The notes: a model not told the origin generated them from the letters alone. Shown: positions 48,401 through 58,343, counted from the stretch's first letter. The stretch: 64,000 bases of DNA from Smallanthus sonchifolius (GCA_023525975.1 CM042023.1:12846501-12910500); one strand, 5' to 3'. Numbers and translations: made by a program.

Positions 48401-48510
48401 ATAAAGAGATTAGCCAAGTATTGGTTAGATGGAAGCATAGAAAGGGGGCGGAAATGACTTGGGAAACCGAGGAAGAGATGCTCAAATGCTATCCGAACCT
48501 TTTTATGTGA
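45397..48510 (+). CDS. Element C pol: RT-RNase H-integrase-chromodomain, open frame without active protease
   Basis: An uninterrupted frame of 1037 codons (open from 45376, no ATG at its start, so expression would need fusion or reinitiation). Residues 8-33 are the tail of the protease (VIVGMDWLSKNKA); its DSG active site is missing. RT about 110-310 with FIDD at 286-289. RNase H with D435, E472 and D497 in the expected contexts. Integrase HHCC (H623, H630, C660, C663) and DDE triad D693-D754-E790 with the usual spacing. GPF segment about 935-965 and C-terminal chromodomain about 985-1035 (VLVRWKHRKGAEMTWETEEEM), which in this lineage guides insertion to heterochromatin. All catalytic residues outside the protease are present. 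Confidence 0.93.
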   Translation: MRAGGETFFIDLIPMAMGDFDVIVGMDWLSKNKASILCGPKMIQLVSPSGESIYIEGDKKGKVRLCTYVKATKYMARGCKAFMACVADVNERVKEIHDVPVVNQFVDVFPDELPGIPPDREIEFGIDLMPGAKPVAKAPYRLAPPEMKELMEQLQDFLDKGFIRPSVSPWGAPVLFVKKKDGSMRMCMDYRELNKLTVKNRYPLPRIDDLFDQLQGASWFSKIDLKSGYHQLKVKEEDVHKTAFRTRYGHYEFTVMPFGLTNAPVVFMDLMNRVCRPFLDRSVIVFIDDLLIYSRSEGDHACHLREILEVLQKEKLYAKFSKCAFWMREIQFLGHVINERGITVDLSKIMAVKECSSPKTPSEIRSFLGLEGYYRRFIENFSQIALPMTKLTRKETKFVWSPEQESAFQFMKEKLTKAPVLSLPDGTEDFVVYSDASHSGLGCVLMQRGKVIAYASRQLKTHEVNYPTHDLELAAVVFTLKIWRHYLYGAKCTIYTDHKSLKYFFDQKDLNMRQRRWLELVKDYDCEILYHPGKANVVVDALSRKSSHSPIKVKSFKMTISSSLIDEIREAQVLALGGDLKKERMISYVDKFGENSMGLKTCFDRNWIPRLSSVLTTILDEAHKSKYSIHPGATKMFYDLRCHFWWPGMRRDIVKYVERCLTCLRVMAEHQKPYGKLLPLEIPLWKWEIITMDLITKLPKTRKGYDAIWVVVDRLTKSAHFLPIKETYSSDRLAEMYVKEIVSRHGVPVSIISDRDTRFTSRFWKKFHEDMGTRLNLSTAYHPQTDGQSERTIQTLEDMLRACALDFGGSWDDHLPLTEFSYNNSYHSSIGMPPFEALYGRKCRTPVCWGEIGQRELGSVEVVKETNDSIDQIRARLKAAQDRQKSYADNRKRAMEFQVGDFVLLKVSPWKGVIRFRKRGKLSPRFIGPFKVIAKVGTVAYRLELPEGLSRLHNTFHVSHLRKCLADESTFVPLDDIELDEKLNYVEEPVAILDRKVKKLRNKEISQVLVRWKHRKGAEMTWETEEEMLKCYPNLFM

Positions 48511-48552
48511 AGTCGGGTTTCGGGGACGAAACCCAAATAAGGGGAGGAGATT

Positions 48553-50577
48553 TGTAACGAACCAAAATCCGGATCTCGTTATAAATAAATAAATAATTCT
48601 AATAAATATTATGGTGAAAATAATATTTTAAAAATAAGTTGAAACAAGCGGGTTTCAAGTTAGTAACGGGGATATACTAGTTTTAACTAGTTATGGAAGG
48701 AAATGGAAAAGATTAAAAGTAGAGGGGCTAAAGGTGAAACATGGCAAATCTGCCATATTTGACCTTTAGAAGTCAAAATTTACTTCATTTTGGAGTTGGG
48801 TCGTTCAAGAGAAGAGGAAGAGAGGAGAAATCGGGTTGAAGCCAAAATTCGTGTGTTTGAAGCTTGTAACTTGAAGGTGTTGGCTCACACATCACTTTTC
48901 TAACATCAAGTAAGTGATTTCTTCCTCTTTGATCCACCATTTATGGTGTTCTTGTTGGGTTTTGTTGAAAACCCGAAATTATGGTTGCATGTGGTAAAAT
49001 GGTGTTAGATTATTGATAATCTAGCTAAACTAAAGGTGTAGGAAGGTGAACAACACCATGGAACCGTTTGATTTTGATTTTTGAAAGTTAGGGTTCATAT
49101 GGAGGAAATTGGGGGTTTTGGGGTTTTGATGAAAAATTGATAAATTGATGATGATTAAGTGTTATAGAGGTGTTAGACACTTAAACAAACCCCAAATTAA
49201 CTTAAAGAAACTAGTTTGATAAAAATTAGTGTCAAGGTATTGGAAAGAGAATTCTAGTGGTTGAGTTGAGTTCTTGATTAAAGGGGGTGTTTGGATATGG
49301 AAATAACCCAAACGGGTCAATTTGGGTTGAAAATGGAAATTTGGGTGGTAAACTCAATTGTATGTGTTTTGAATGAATGATTAGATTACTAAACTAGGTG
49401 TGTATGTTTAGGCAATCAAATTGTGGGTCTAGAAGGCGGAGCGGAGTCGTCTAACCCAAAAGGTAAGTGCCTATGCACTTACTTAGTATTGATGATAAAT
49501 GGTGAAATTTATGGATTATGTGTTATGTGATTGTGTGCATACTTGTGATATGATAAATTGTGAATGATTTAGTATGTGCAATGAAGGAATGTAGTTATAG
49601 TGTTAACCTATAATGGTAATGGATCATGTGTTGATCATAAATGAAACGGAGATATGGCCTTGTGCCATATTGGAAATGGATCATGTGTTGATCATAAATG
49701 AAACGGAGATATGGCCTTGTGCCATATTGGAAATGGATCATGTGTTGATCATAAATGAAACGGAGATATGGCCTTGTGCCATATTGGAAATGGATCATGT
49801 GTTGATCATAAATGAAAAGGAGTTATGGCCTTTGTGCCATAATGGAAATGGATCATGTGTTGATCATAATTGAAACTTGTAGTAAGGGTGCAAGAATATG
49901 TAGCCTAAATGATAATTTGGGTGGAAACGGGTCAAATGGGTGAATGGGTGAAACAAGTAGGAATTTACTTGTTTGTTATGGAGTTATGGCCTTTGTGCCA
50001 TAATGGAAATGGATCATGTGTTGATCATAATTGAAACTTGTAGTAAGGGTGCAAGAATATGTAGCCTAAATGACAATTTGGGTGGAAACAGGTCAAATGG
50101 GTGAATGGGTGAAACAAGTAGGAATTTACTTGTTTGTTATGAATTTATCTTCATTACTAATGGTGATATGTGTGGTGAATGTAGGAAAAGCTCCGAGGTA
50201 GTCAAAGTCAAGTCCAAGGCGTTGGCGGATCCTCGTATGCATATTTTCATGTTTTGATGATTTGGTGGAATTCCCCTTTTTGATTGTAATTTGATAAACA
50301 AAACATGATTTTGGGTTGTGATCATGTTGTTGAAGGGGTTTTTGGTTAAAACCCATGTGTTGGGCAAATTTGTTGTCTTGTATTTTGGAAAAAGTTGGAA
50401 AAATGGTTAAGTATGAAAACCTGCTAAAAACTGGAAACATTCTGAGAAAAAGGGTCCCTCGCGGGTCGCGAGAGTCCAGGAAGGATTCTCTCGCGGTACG
50501 CGAGAGGGTAAAAAAAAAATTTCCTGGGTTAAGACTTCCGCGCGTTAAAGTTTTGTTTTTAAAAGAAGTGTGTTTCA
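48553..50577 (+). repeat. 3' LTR of element C
   Basis: 2025 bp, nearly identical to 42230-44253. It follows the polypurine tract and ends at the CTGCA target repeat. Five 57-58 bp hairpin units at about 49618-49903. Confidence 0.95.
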
Positions 50578-51975
50578 CTGCACGAAGACCGACAATACAA
50601 TACATTCCGTCAATTCCCTTTTGTATTGCCCCCAAGGCTTAACTGCACGAGGACCGACAATACCCCTTTAGTTGCCCCTATGGCTCTCATGTCCATAAAC
50701 CGACAACTTCCATCGACGGCTATGGCTCACGGCCATAACACCGTCGGATCATAATTTAACCTCAATAGGGTCACGTTAACCCCTGAGTAACCGTCGTTAC
50801 TCCCATACCAGTTGTACAACATCATAACCATTGACATGCCACAAAGACACTGCCCCTGTTGTTCTTATGACAACTATGGCTCGCTGTCCATAATCTACCA
50901 CAAGGCTGGGAATTACATTCCGAGACTTCATTCGTCAATTCCCTTCATTCGACAGATTAGATTTGTAATGACTTCTTTAAAACCTTTGCCCTTTTCTTTT
51001 CTTTTCATAAAACATTTCATTCATTTTCAAAACCCTTTACCTTCATTTTAAACCATTTCTTTATAAACATTTCGTTCGTAAACATTCCATTCATAAAACT
51101 TTCTTTCCATAAACCGTTCATTCCAATTCATTTCGTAAACATAGTTTCATAAACATCATTTCGTAAAACATCATTTCGTATGTATGCACACCAGCCCGAA
51201 AACATTATATAAAACATTTAAAAGAGGGCTTCTAGAACTCACCTGATAAGCTAATCTGGGTTGTCCTAAACAAAGGTCCCACAATGTCATTTCCGATCTG
51301 AATTGATTAGTTAAATACACATCAGACCAACCCCCGACTCTAAGGTTTAACATTCTAAACATACTGACTTTACCTAAACAACCTGATGCCTGCGCACTTA
51401 AGTGCGTAGGGCCTTGCTCTTGCGTACTTGATAAGTACGCATGACCCTCTTCCTGCGTACTTGATAAGTACGTATGACCCTCTTCCTGCGTGCCTGATAA
51501 GTACGCAGGATCTGCTTCCCCGTAAAAACCCTGACTTTCGCCTTCGGGTCTGATCACGTCAAGATCCCGAACTTGTTTACATTCAAAACGTTTGCTTTTC
51601 ATTAAGGAACTCAATACTATGTTTTTCTTCCAGTTTCATCCATAAAAACGCCACATTTTCGTCCAAAACCCGAAAAACCCCAAAACAAACAAAAACTCAG
51701 ATCTAGGCTAGATCGTTACCAGTATCGAGCTTCTGATCCGGAGGTTCTTCTCCCAAGCTCTGGAGCTACACACTTCTTCAATTTCGGGTCGATCCGCCAA
51801 CTTTCTCTCTCTACGGTTTCTCTCTCTAGATGTTGCAAATGAGAGAAATGGGTGGTGACCTTGGCTATTTATAGGGGGCTCCCCTTTAAACCCACCAGCC
51901 CATCCGGCCCGGCCCGTCATGCCTCGTTCGTTTATTTCGTTATTATAACTGTCGTTTTATTTTTGGGATGTTACA
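50578..51975 (-). repeat. 5' LTR of element B, second part
   Basis: Resumes the B LTR at CTGCACGAAGACC (repeating the CTGCA target) and ends GGGATGTTACA. It has four palindromic units of the 33-bp array (51391-51507) where the 3' LTR has six, so the array has changed length since insertion. Confidence 0.92.
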
Positions 51976-53840
51976 CATAGATCCAGTCACATACCAACAA
52001 GCCTCTCAAGAAACAAAATGGTTGGATGCTATGAAAGAAGAACTGGCAGCAATAGAAAAAAATCAGACCTGGGAACTGGTCTCTCTTCCCCCCTGGAAAG
52101 AATGTTGTGGGAGTTAAATGGCTATATAAGACTAAGGAAGGCCCAAATGATGAAGTGATAAAAATATAAGGCACGACTAGTAGCTAAAGGCTACTCTCAG
52201 CAACAAGGCATAGACTTCACAGAGACATTTGCCCCAGTAGCTCGTTTTGAGACCATTCGAGTCATTCTTGCTATTGCTGCTCAGATGGGATGGAGTGTCC
52301 ATCAGTTAGATGTTAAGTCTACATTCCTTAGTGGAGACTTAATTGAGGAGATTTATGTTGAACAACCAGAAGGGTTCAAGGTTCAAGAAAAATTTGGCAT
52401 GGTGTACAAGCTAAGAAAAGCATTATATGGTCTGAAACAGGCTCCCCGAGCCTGGTATGCCAAGCTAGATGGATACTTCATGAAGAATGGCTACTAGCGA
52501 AGTCACAATGAACCCACCTTATATGTTAAGAAAGGTGACACTGGTAATATTTTTTATGTTTGTATGTATGTAGATGTCATTATTTGTACATCAACATGTT
52601 TAAATATGATAAAAGAATTCACGGATGGGATGAAAGCAACATTTGAAATGACTGATATGGGCCTACTCAAGTTCTTTTTGGGTCTGGAAGTTGTGTAGAA
52701 TGAAGAAGGGATTTTCCTCTGTCAAGAAAAGTATGCTGATACTCTCTTAACTCGTTTTGGTCTAAACAACTGCAGAAGTGAAAGCACTCCCATGAACCAC
52801 AATGAAAAATTAGTAATTGAAGATGGAGCTGAAAAAGTGGATGAAGCAAGGTATAGAAGTCTGGTTGGCGGTCTCATTTATTTAACTCACTCACGACCTG
52901 ACATAGCGTATGCAGTAAGTATGGTCTCAAGATTTATGCAGAGTCCGACAAAATTTCATTAGGGAGCAGCTAAAATAATTTTTCGATATGTTGCTAGTTC
53001 AAAGGACCTTGGGATCTGGTTTAGAAGAATGAATGAGATAAAGCTGACATGTTATAGTGACAGTGACTGGACAAGCAGTGTGGATGATCGAAAGTGTTTG
53101 TCAGCTTATGTGTTTTCACTTGGCAGTGGAGTAATTTCATGGAGCTCAAAAAGGCAACAAACTGTTTCCTTGTCTAGCAATGAGGCAGAATATATCTCAG
53201 CAGCTGGAGCCACTTGCCAAGCTATATGGCTTAGAAGAGTTCTTGAAGACCTTGGCTGGAAACAAGCAGATTCAACTGTGCTTTATTGTGACAACAAATC
53301 AACAATTAACCTATCCAAGAATCCAGTTCTGAACAGCAGGTCAAAGCACATTGAACTAAAGTATCATTTTATAAGAGAAATGGTTGCACATGAACAAGTT
53401 AGCTTGGAGTATTGTAGTACTAATAATCAGTTGGCTGATGTTCTAACAAAGGCAGTATCTACTAAGAAGTTTGTATACTTCCGGCACTTACTGGGAGTTG
53501 GACAGTTTGAATCAAGGGAGGATGAGGATTTTACAAGAAGATTCAACTGTGCTTTATTGTGACAACAAAGGATCATTTTACAAGCAGATTCAACTGTGCT
53601 TTATTGTGACGACAAATCAGCAATTAACCTATCCAAGAATCCAATTCTGAACGGCAGGTCAAAGCACATTGAATTATAGTATCATTTTATAAGAGAAATG
53701 GTTACACAGGAACAAGTTAGCTTGGAGTATTGTAGTACTCATAATCAGTTGGCTGATGTTCTAACAAAGGCAGTATCTACTGAGAAATTTGTATACTTCC
53801 GGCACTTACTGGGAGTTGGACGGTTTGAATCAAGGGAGGA
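51976..53840 (+). pseudogene. copia RT-RNase H, copy 2, right part
   Basis: Continues the sequence cut at 34757. RT: QETKWLDAMKEELAAIE, two single-base insertions (about 52090 and 52165), then KARLVAKGYSQQQGIDF and HQLDVKSTFLSGDL. The catalytic box is YVDV rather than YVDD (52567-52578). Stops at about 52496 (unique to this copy), 52696 and 52960 (both shared with copy 1). RNase H 53029-53562 is open, then its C-terminal part is repeated at about 53573-53840, as in copy 1 but without the extra 36-bp unit. The polypurine tract CAAGGGAGGA ends at 53840. Confidence 0.9.
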
Positions 53841-54136
53841 TGAAGAAAAATGATCCAAACCGGGTTTTTTGCATGGGAACGTTGTTCAAGTCAAGTGCAC
53901 GCGTGTTTATTAGCTTGTTTATTCCCTTCAGTGTGAATAAGTCCCCAACGGGTATTCTGTTGAGTTCAGTATTATTCGTAGGGTAGTTGAGTTTATTTCG
54001 TACTTTCTTTTCTTATTTAAGGCTGTCTTCTTCATGTAATGTATGCACTCAAGAGTTATTCTAATAACACAAAATCATTCCCTGCATTCTGTTTTGTTCA
54101 TTCTAAGTTTCAACAATCTTTGTTTTAATACCATCA
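53841..54136 (+). repeat. copia 3' LTR, copy 2
   Basis: 296 bp, TGAAGAAAAATGATCC...ACCATCA, followed by the TGTAA target repeat (54137-54141). Close to the LTR at 25757-26055. Confidence 0.92.
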
Positions 54137-54457
54137 TGTAAAAGTTGTTGGTGATCAGGCCCTTGCAACACAAGCAAACACACACTCAAAATTACACACA
54201 AGTGGACGATGCTTTACTGCTTTGAAATTCTGATCACATTTCATTCATTAACAAAATACATATATATAGGAAGGTAAAACATGAATACGTGGGGATGTTC
54301 CCATACTTTTCTTGACCCACTACTCCTACCATGACCCATGATCTAGATACTAAACAACCATACAAAACATGCAGCAAATTACTTCTAAAAACAAAGCTAA
54401 ATTAAACCAACGAGTCAACCAATCTTCCCACGTTTAAATGAAGTGTTGAAAGACCAT
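54137..54457 (+). repeat. Flanking sequence, second copy (same as 26056-26353)
   Basis: Non-copia flank carried along in the tandem duplication. After 54457 the sequence continues naturally (TTTACTCACTGACCC), whereas copy 1 breaks at this point, so 54457/54458 represents the undisturbed state. Confidence 0.88.
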
Positions 54458-54542
54458 TTTACTCACTGACCCGCTTAGTCTCCTGACCCATACCCGCTGA
54501 CCCGTGAACAAACTCGATTAACCCAACAAAAGATTTTGATTT

Positions 54543-55670
54543 GTGCATTCTGATATCATATACGAGTCACGTCTGATGGATGTATGTCTTTGTGCTATCT
54601 CTGGATTTAAAGGTGCAGAAGATACTTATAATGACATACTTAACAGTCCTTTTACATATGATTACATCAAAATGATAACAATATCATCAGCTCCATTATA
54701 TGTACCGGAGGGCCAAATAGTGGCTAGTGATATTCTTCCAACCATGGTTTGTTGCTTTAATAGATTATATGTTTATAGATGTAATCTTACATTTTAAGGT
54801 GAGGGCTGCATCAATTACATGTTTTGCAGGAATAACGTGTAGTGTTTCCTTTTCACTTCCACAAGACAAACAGGACCAGATTATCAGCTATTCTGTAAGA
54901 TCCCAAAAAAGTAACTAATACTATTTTGAAATCATTAATATCACTATTTTCCTTATTACCATATTAAATATCCATTTCACTTGCTGAAAAAAATCTGTAG
55001 ATCAATGATGCTCTTGATAATGAGGTCCCATCTGTATGATCTCTGATTGTTGTGCAATTGGTGTCATTTCATGTTTTTCACATTCCTTAAAAAGGTACTT
55101 CTACGTTCTACTTTAGTCAGTTTCAGCTAATTGTTTTTTAAAGATCAAAAATCATGTTGCATATCTAAAGTTTAAAAATTATGACGTGATTGTCTGAATG
55201 TTATATTGTAGAGATCCTTGGCAAGTTTATCAATGCTGCCGAAGTCAATAGCCATCATTCTTTAGTCCGGATAATCTTTGGCAAGTTGTGATGCATGACT
55301 TCAAACGAGCCCTACTTATAAAAAAAATTCGGAATTTTTGTGATGCGTTAAGCAACTTATTTCTTAGCAGAAGATTAAAACTGCAAGATACAGATTGGTA
55401 AGAAGTTGAAGCGTATTTTTAGAATTACCATCACACTTTTGAAGATCATAAACAACTCATCTACAGTTATAAGCATTCACATTCATTCAGGAACAAAAAT
55501 GGATCAAATCTAATTGTTAGTTGTTAATTTACTCTGTTTTGCATAGGGCTACATCAGGTTTAAGTATTCTTTTACTACTGCGTCGGTCATGATTCATCCA
55601 ATTTCAGGATTTGAATACAAGTTGCAGCCGCATTGGCTGTCCCACCAACAATATTGGATGATTCTTGTGC
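54543..55670 (+). pseudogene. HEAT-repeat protein (HEATR6-like) gene fragment, decayed
   Basis: Short pieces appear in order on the plus strand: GFKGAEDTYNDILNSPFTYDYIK (about 54600), VRAASITCFAGITCSVSFSLPQDKQ (54799-54900), INDALDNEVPSV then a stop (about 55001-55039), LGKFINAAEVNSHHSLVR (about 55216-55269), CDALSNLFLSRRLKLQDTDW (about 55341-55400) and IQVAAALAVPPTILDD (about 55614-55662). I recognise these as the C-terminal armadillo/HEAT region of the plant HEATR6-like protein, with intron remnants between them. Stops and frame changes within the exons and the loss of conserved residues show a pseudogene. Recognition is from memory of the family, without a search. Confidence 0.65.
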
Positions 55671-56016
55671 CTGATCTCTTTTTCTTTTGACTATAGATTT
55701 TTGAAATCATTTAGAGCTATTTGGTTTATAAATATTTAAGAACAGTATAATGGTTTACCCTGCAGGGCTAAAAGGCCACAAGCTTAAAAGTCTCACAAAA
55801 CAAAGATTACATATATTACTTCTTTAAACAAACATACAGCATACACATACATGTGTTTTCTTTATTACAACAATCAACAGAAATTAAAGTCAAACCATAA
55901 AAGATAGATTCACCTGAAATAAGGTAACCTTTCAGGTGGTTGCACACCAGTTCCAAGAGACATGACATCACGTCCTGTTTTATTTGCATCAAACCACACA
56001 CAAAACAAAAGAGCAT
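55671..56016 (-). other. Downstream region / probable 3' UTR of NIP5;1
   Basis: Between the pseudogene and the stop codon of the minus-strand aquaporin. No other gene is seen; it should hold that gene's 3' UTR and polyadenylation site, which I cannot place exactly. Confidence 0.5.
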
Positions 56017-58343
56017 TTAACGACGAAAGCTTCGAGCTGGACGTGGCTCTTCACCCTCACCTGTTTGAAGTTTGACCAATGTGTAGACACCGGCTCCAGC
56101 AAGGGCTCCAAGTGTAGGTGCCAACAGGTAGACCCATATCACCGTGTAGTTCCCTGCTGCAACTGCTGGACCTAGTGTACGCACTGGGTTCATTGAACCG
56201 CCACTTGATTTGCTACCACAAGATTAACAAACAGTACAATTAAATAATCAACAATACACAATGTTACATAAAGGTCATAAACTAAAAAGACTGTTCACTT
56301 ACCCTGCCACAAGAATGTTGAGCATCACAGTAGCTCCAACTGCAATACCTGCCAATTCTCCCACCTGATATACCAATGAGATCATGTTTCCAAGATTTAT
56401 AAAAAATTAAAGAGAACGAAAGTTGGTTATACGTACAGCACGAGTATCAGTCGCAACAGCCGTGACGACAAAGAGGAGATTAAAGGTAATGAGGAACTCA
56501 AGAGCAAAAGCCTGGCCAGTGCTAACAGAAGGAACAGTGACACCCCCAGACATGAAGGGGTGAAACACACCTTTGAGTGCAAAAGAAGCACATATGGAGG
56601 CTGATACTTGGGCTATAATGTAGGCCGGGACCTGGGCCCATGGAAAATGACGGAGGGATGCAAATGCAATGGTGAGAGATGGGTTCAAATGAGCTCCTGA
56701 GATGTGACCCGTTGATAATATTATTATCATCACTGCTAGCCCTGCACATGCCGCATTCCCAATTAGTGTCTCGGAATTTGAGTACTTTTCATTCACTATT
56801 GGCCCTGCTGTTGCTGCAAATATCAATATAAAAGTTCCCACAAATTCTGCTCCCACCTGCATACATAGAAGATGAAATCTTGTTCATTTGACCGGTATAT
56901 GAAATCTTCTTTTATAAGTGGGTATCCACCCAGTACATTCATCACAAGAGGATATTTTCTTGCAATTGTTTCACAAGGAGTGTTATCGCCCCGCCCCTAC
57001 CAAGGGCAACTTTTGGTCTTAAAATGCGTGCAGGATGAGAAGTACGAGGTAACATAGAGACGGAGAAATCGCCCCTACCACGGGCGACCTCTCGCAGTAG
57101 TCAAATCAAGAAATGGAGAAATCACCCCTGCCACAGGCAACCTCTCATGCAATGGCGGACCTACCCCTACCCAGGGGGGTCGGCCGATACCTATGAAAAA
57201 AAACTTATTTCTTGTATATGCGGTATAATCTCGACCGACCCCTAAGAAATTTTGACACCGATCCCCATAAAATATTAACTGACCCCAAGGAAAATTAATT
57301 TTAACACCGACTTCCGTTTAAACTAATAACTTAATCGGACATTTTGACTAAATTGAACTAAAAACTTAGCCATTTAAACAATTAAGCACACATTTATTTA
57401 ACTCATTACTCATTTAGACAATTAAGCCCTCATTTAGTTAACCAATTACTCATTTAAATTTTTAAACGATTTAACCTAATAAAAAATCTAAGTAGCGGCT
57501 CGGCTCGTTCTCGTCTCGTTTACAAATGAGCCGATTTCGAGCAAACTTTTCTCAAGCGAGCCGCGAACTTTTTGAACAACCGTATATGTGGGTGTATTTT
57601 GATTTTTGATAATGTAGTACTAGTAGTGATTATTTAATTCTTGTAATTAGTGACAATGTGTGTATTATGTGACCCGACCTGAACCGGATCAAAAAAATTA
57701 ATATTTAGCAATAAACAACCGACTCCCGTGAAAAAAATTTCTGGTCTCGCCACTGCTCTCAGGGGTTGTCAAATAAAGAATGGAGAAAAATCACCCTTAC
57801 CAAGGACAACCTCTCAATGTTATCAAACCAAGAAATTGATAAATCGCCCCTGTCAAGTGCGACCTCTCACGGTTGTCAAGTGTGTCTAATTCACAATGCA
57901 CGCGTTTTAAGACCAAAAGGTTGCCCTTGGTAGGAGCGACAATCCCCTAGTGAAACAAGTATAAGAAAATACCCTTTTGTGATACATGTATTGGGTGGCT
58001 ACCTGCTTATAAAAATTCTGAAGATTACAACAATCATTTACCAGGGTTGAAATTGCCAAATCATGTAAATTCAAGGGGTTCTTTATAAAATCAAAAAGAA
58101 CAATAATAATCATGTGTAGGGTACCTTTCGGGTGAGAGAGATGTCCGGGGTAGGGAGATCAGTGAAGCATGTGTGCGGTGCACCCCACGATGGTGCATCA
58201 AGCGGCAGGCACTTGCGACGAGGCATTGACTTACGGTCATAAGACAAAGAGTCCACTCGCAAAGAAGTAAACAAGGGACCTCCGGGCGTTCCAGGCGTCG
58301 CCGGAGCTGATACCGGCGGCGTTGGTACATCGCCACCTTCCAT
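56017..58343 (-). CDS. NIP5;1: NIP5;1-type aquaporin (boric acid channel), 4 coding exons
   Basis: Minus-strand exons at 58343-58125, 56856-56437, 56364-56303 and 56212-56017 (stop TAA 56019-56017). They join into 299 codons (298 residues) with GT-AG introns of 1268, 72 and 90 bp; Arabidopsis NIP5;1 is about the same length. The N-terminus (MEGGDVPTPP...TPGTPGGPLF...CFTDLPTPDISLTRK) and C-terminus (PRPARSFRR) are those of NIP5;1. The pore motifs are NPS (N131-P132-S133, SGAHLNPSLTIAF) and NPV (N242-P243-V244, GGSMNPVRTLG). The NPS/NPV pair is typical of NIP5;1, which takes up boric acid at the root plasma membrane; NIP6;1 has NPA/NPV. Six membrane helices are expected. Intron 1 holds nested transposons. 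The upstream leader has ATG-TAA uORFs (separate entries), suggesting boron-dependent control. Confidence 0.93.
56910..58014. mobile_element. TIR element (MULE-like) in intron 1 of NIP5;1
   Basis: Two inverted repeats of about 120 bp, 56910-57032 and 57897-58014, share TTTATAAG, TATTTTCTT, CTACCAAGGGCAAC and TTTTGGTCTTAAAA in the same order. Between them are internal repeats of ATCGCCCCTACC...GGCGACCTCTC. The long TIRs point to a Mutator-like non-autonomous element, but no clear 9-bp target duplication is visible and the ends may extend a few bases further. It sits wholly inside the intron, so splicing can remove it. Confidence 0.7.
57150..57755. mobile_element. hAT-like non-autonomous element nested in the TIR element
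   Basis: 606 bp with termini CAATGGCGGA and (complement) CAGTGGCGAG, flanked by 8-bp repeats CTCTCATG (57142-57149) and CTCTCAGG (57756-57763) with one mismatch. An 8-bp target duplication and CA(G)TGGCGGA ends fit the hAT superfamily. No transposase frame is present. Confidence 0.65.

Larger units (their letters stand above)
42230..50577 (+). mobile_element. Ty3 Tekay-type chromovirus C, young, inserted in the LTR of B
   Basis: LTR 42230-44253 (2024 bp), primer site TGGTATCAGAGC (44258-44269), gag 44774-45400, pol 45397-48510, polypurine tract GGGGAGGAGATT (48541-48552), LTR 48553-50577 (2025 bp). LTRs are TGTAACGAACC...GTGTTTCA. A perfect 5-bp target duplication CTGCA is at 42225-42229 and 50578-50582. 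By eye the LTRs differ at about 15 positions, under 1%, making this the most recent insertion in the window. It lacks the nucleocapsid and protease active site, so it could move only with helper proteins. Confidence 0.95.
34758..51975 (-). mobile_element. Ty3 Tekay-type chromovirus B (minus strand), interrupted by element C
   Basis: In element sense the 5' LTR is at the right (51975-50578 plus 42229-41686) and the 3' LTR at the left (36768-34758, 2011 bp). LTRs read TGTAACATCCC...GGCCTTACA. The primer site (about 41666-41683, complement, TGTACCAGAGCAATAG with changes) and polypurine tract (36769-36783, complement AAGGGGGTAGACT) are in place. The flanks CACGG (34753-34757) and CATAG (51976-51980) are each one change from CACAG, which is what uninterrupted copia copy 1 has at this point. 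gag and pol are recognisable but broken. The LTR sequence is related to family E at 245-5662. Confidence 0.92.

Noticed and set aside
45397..48510. The 1037-codon frame as a host gene
   Set aside because: It is flanked by LTRs, a primer site and a polypurine tract, and is a Ty3 pol.
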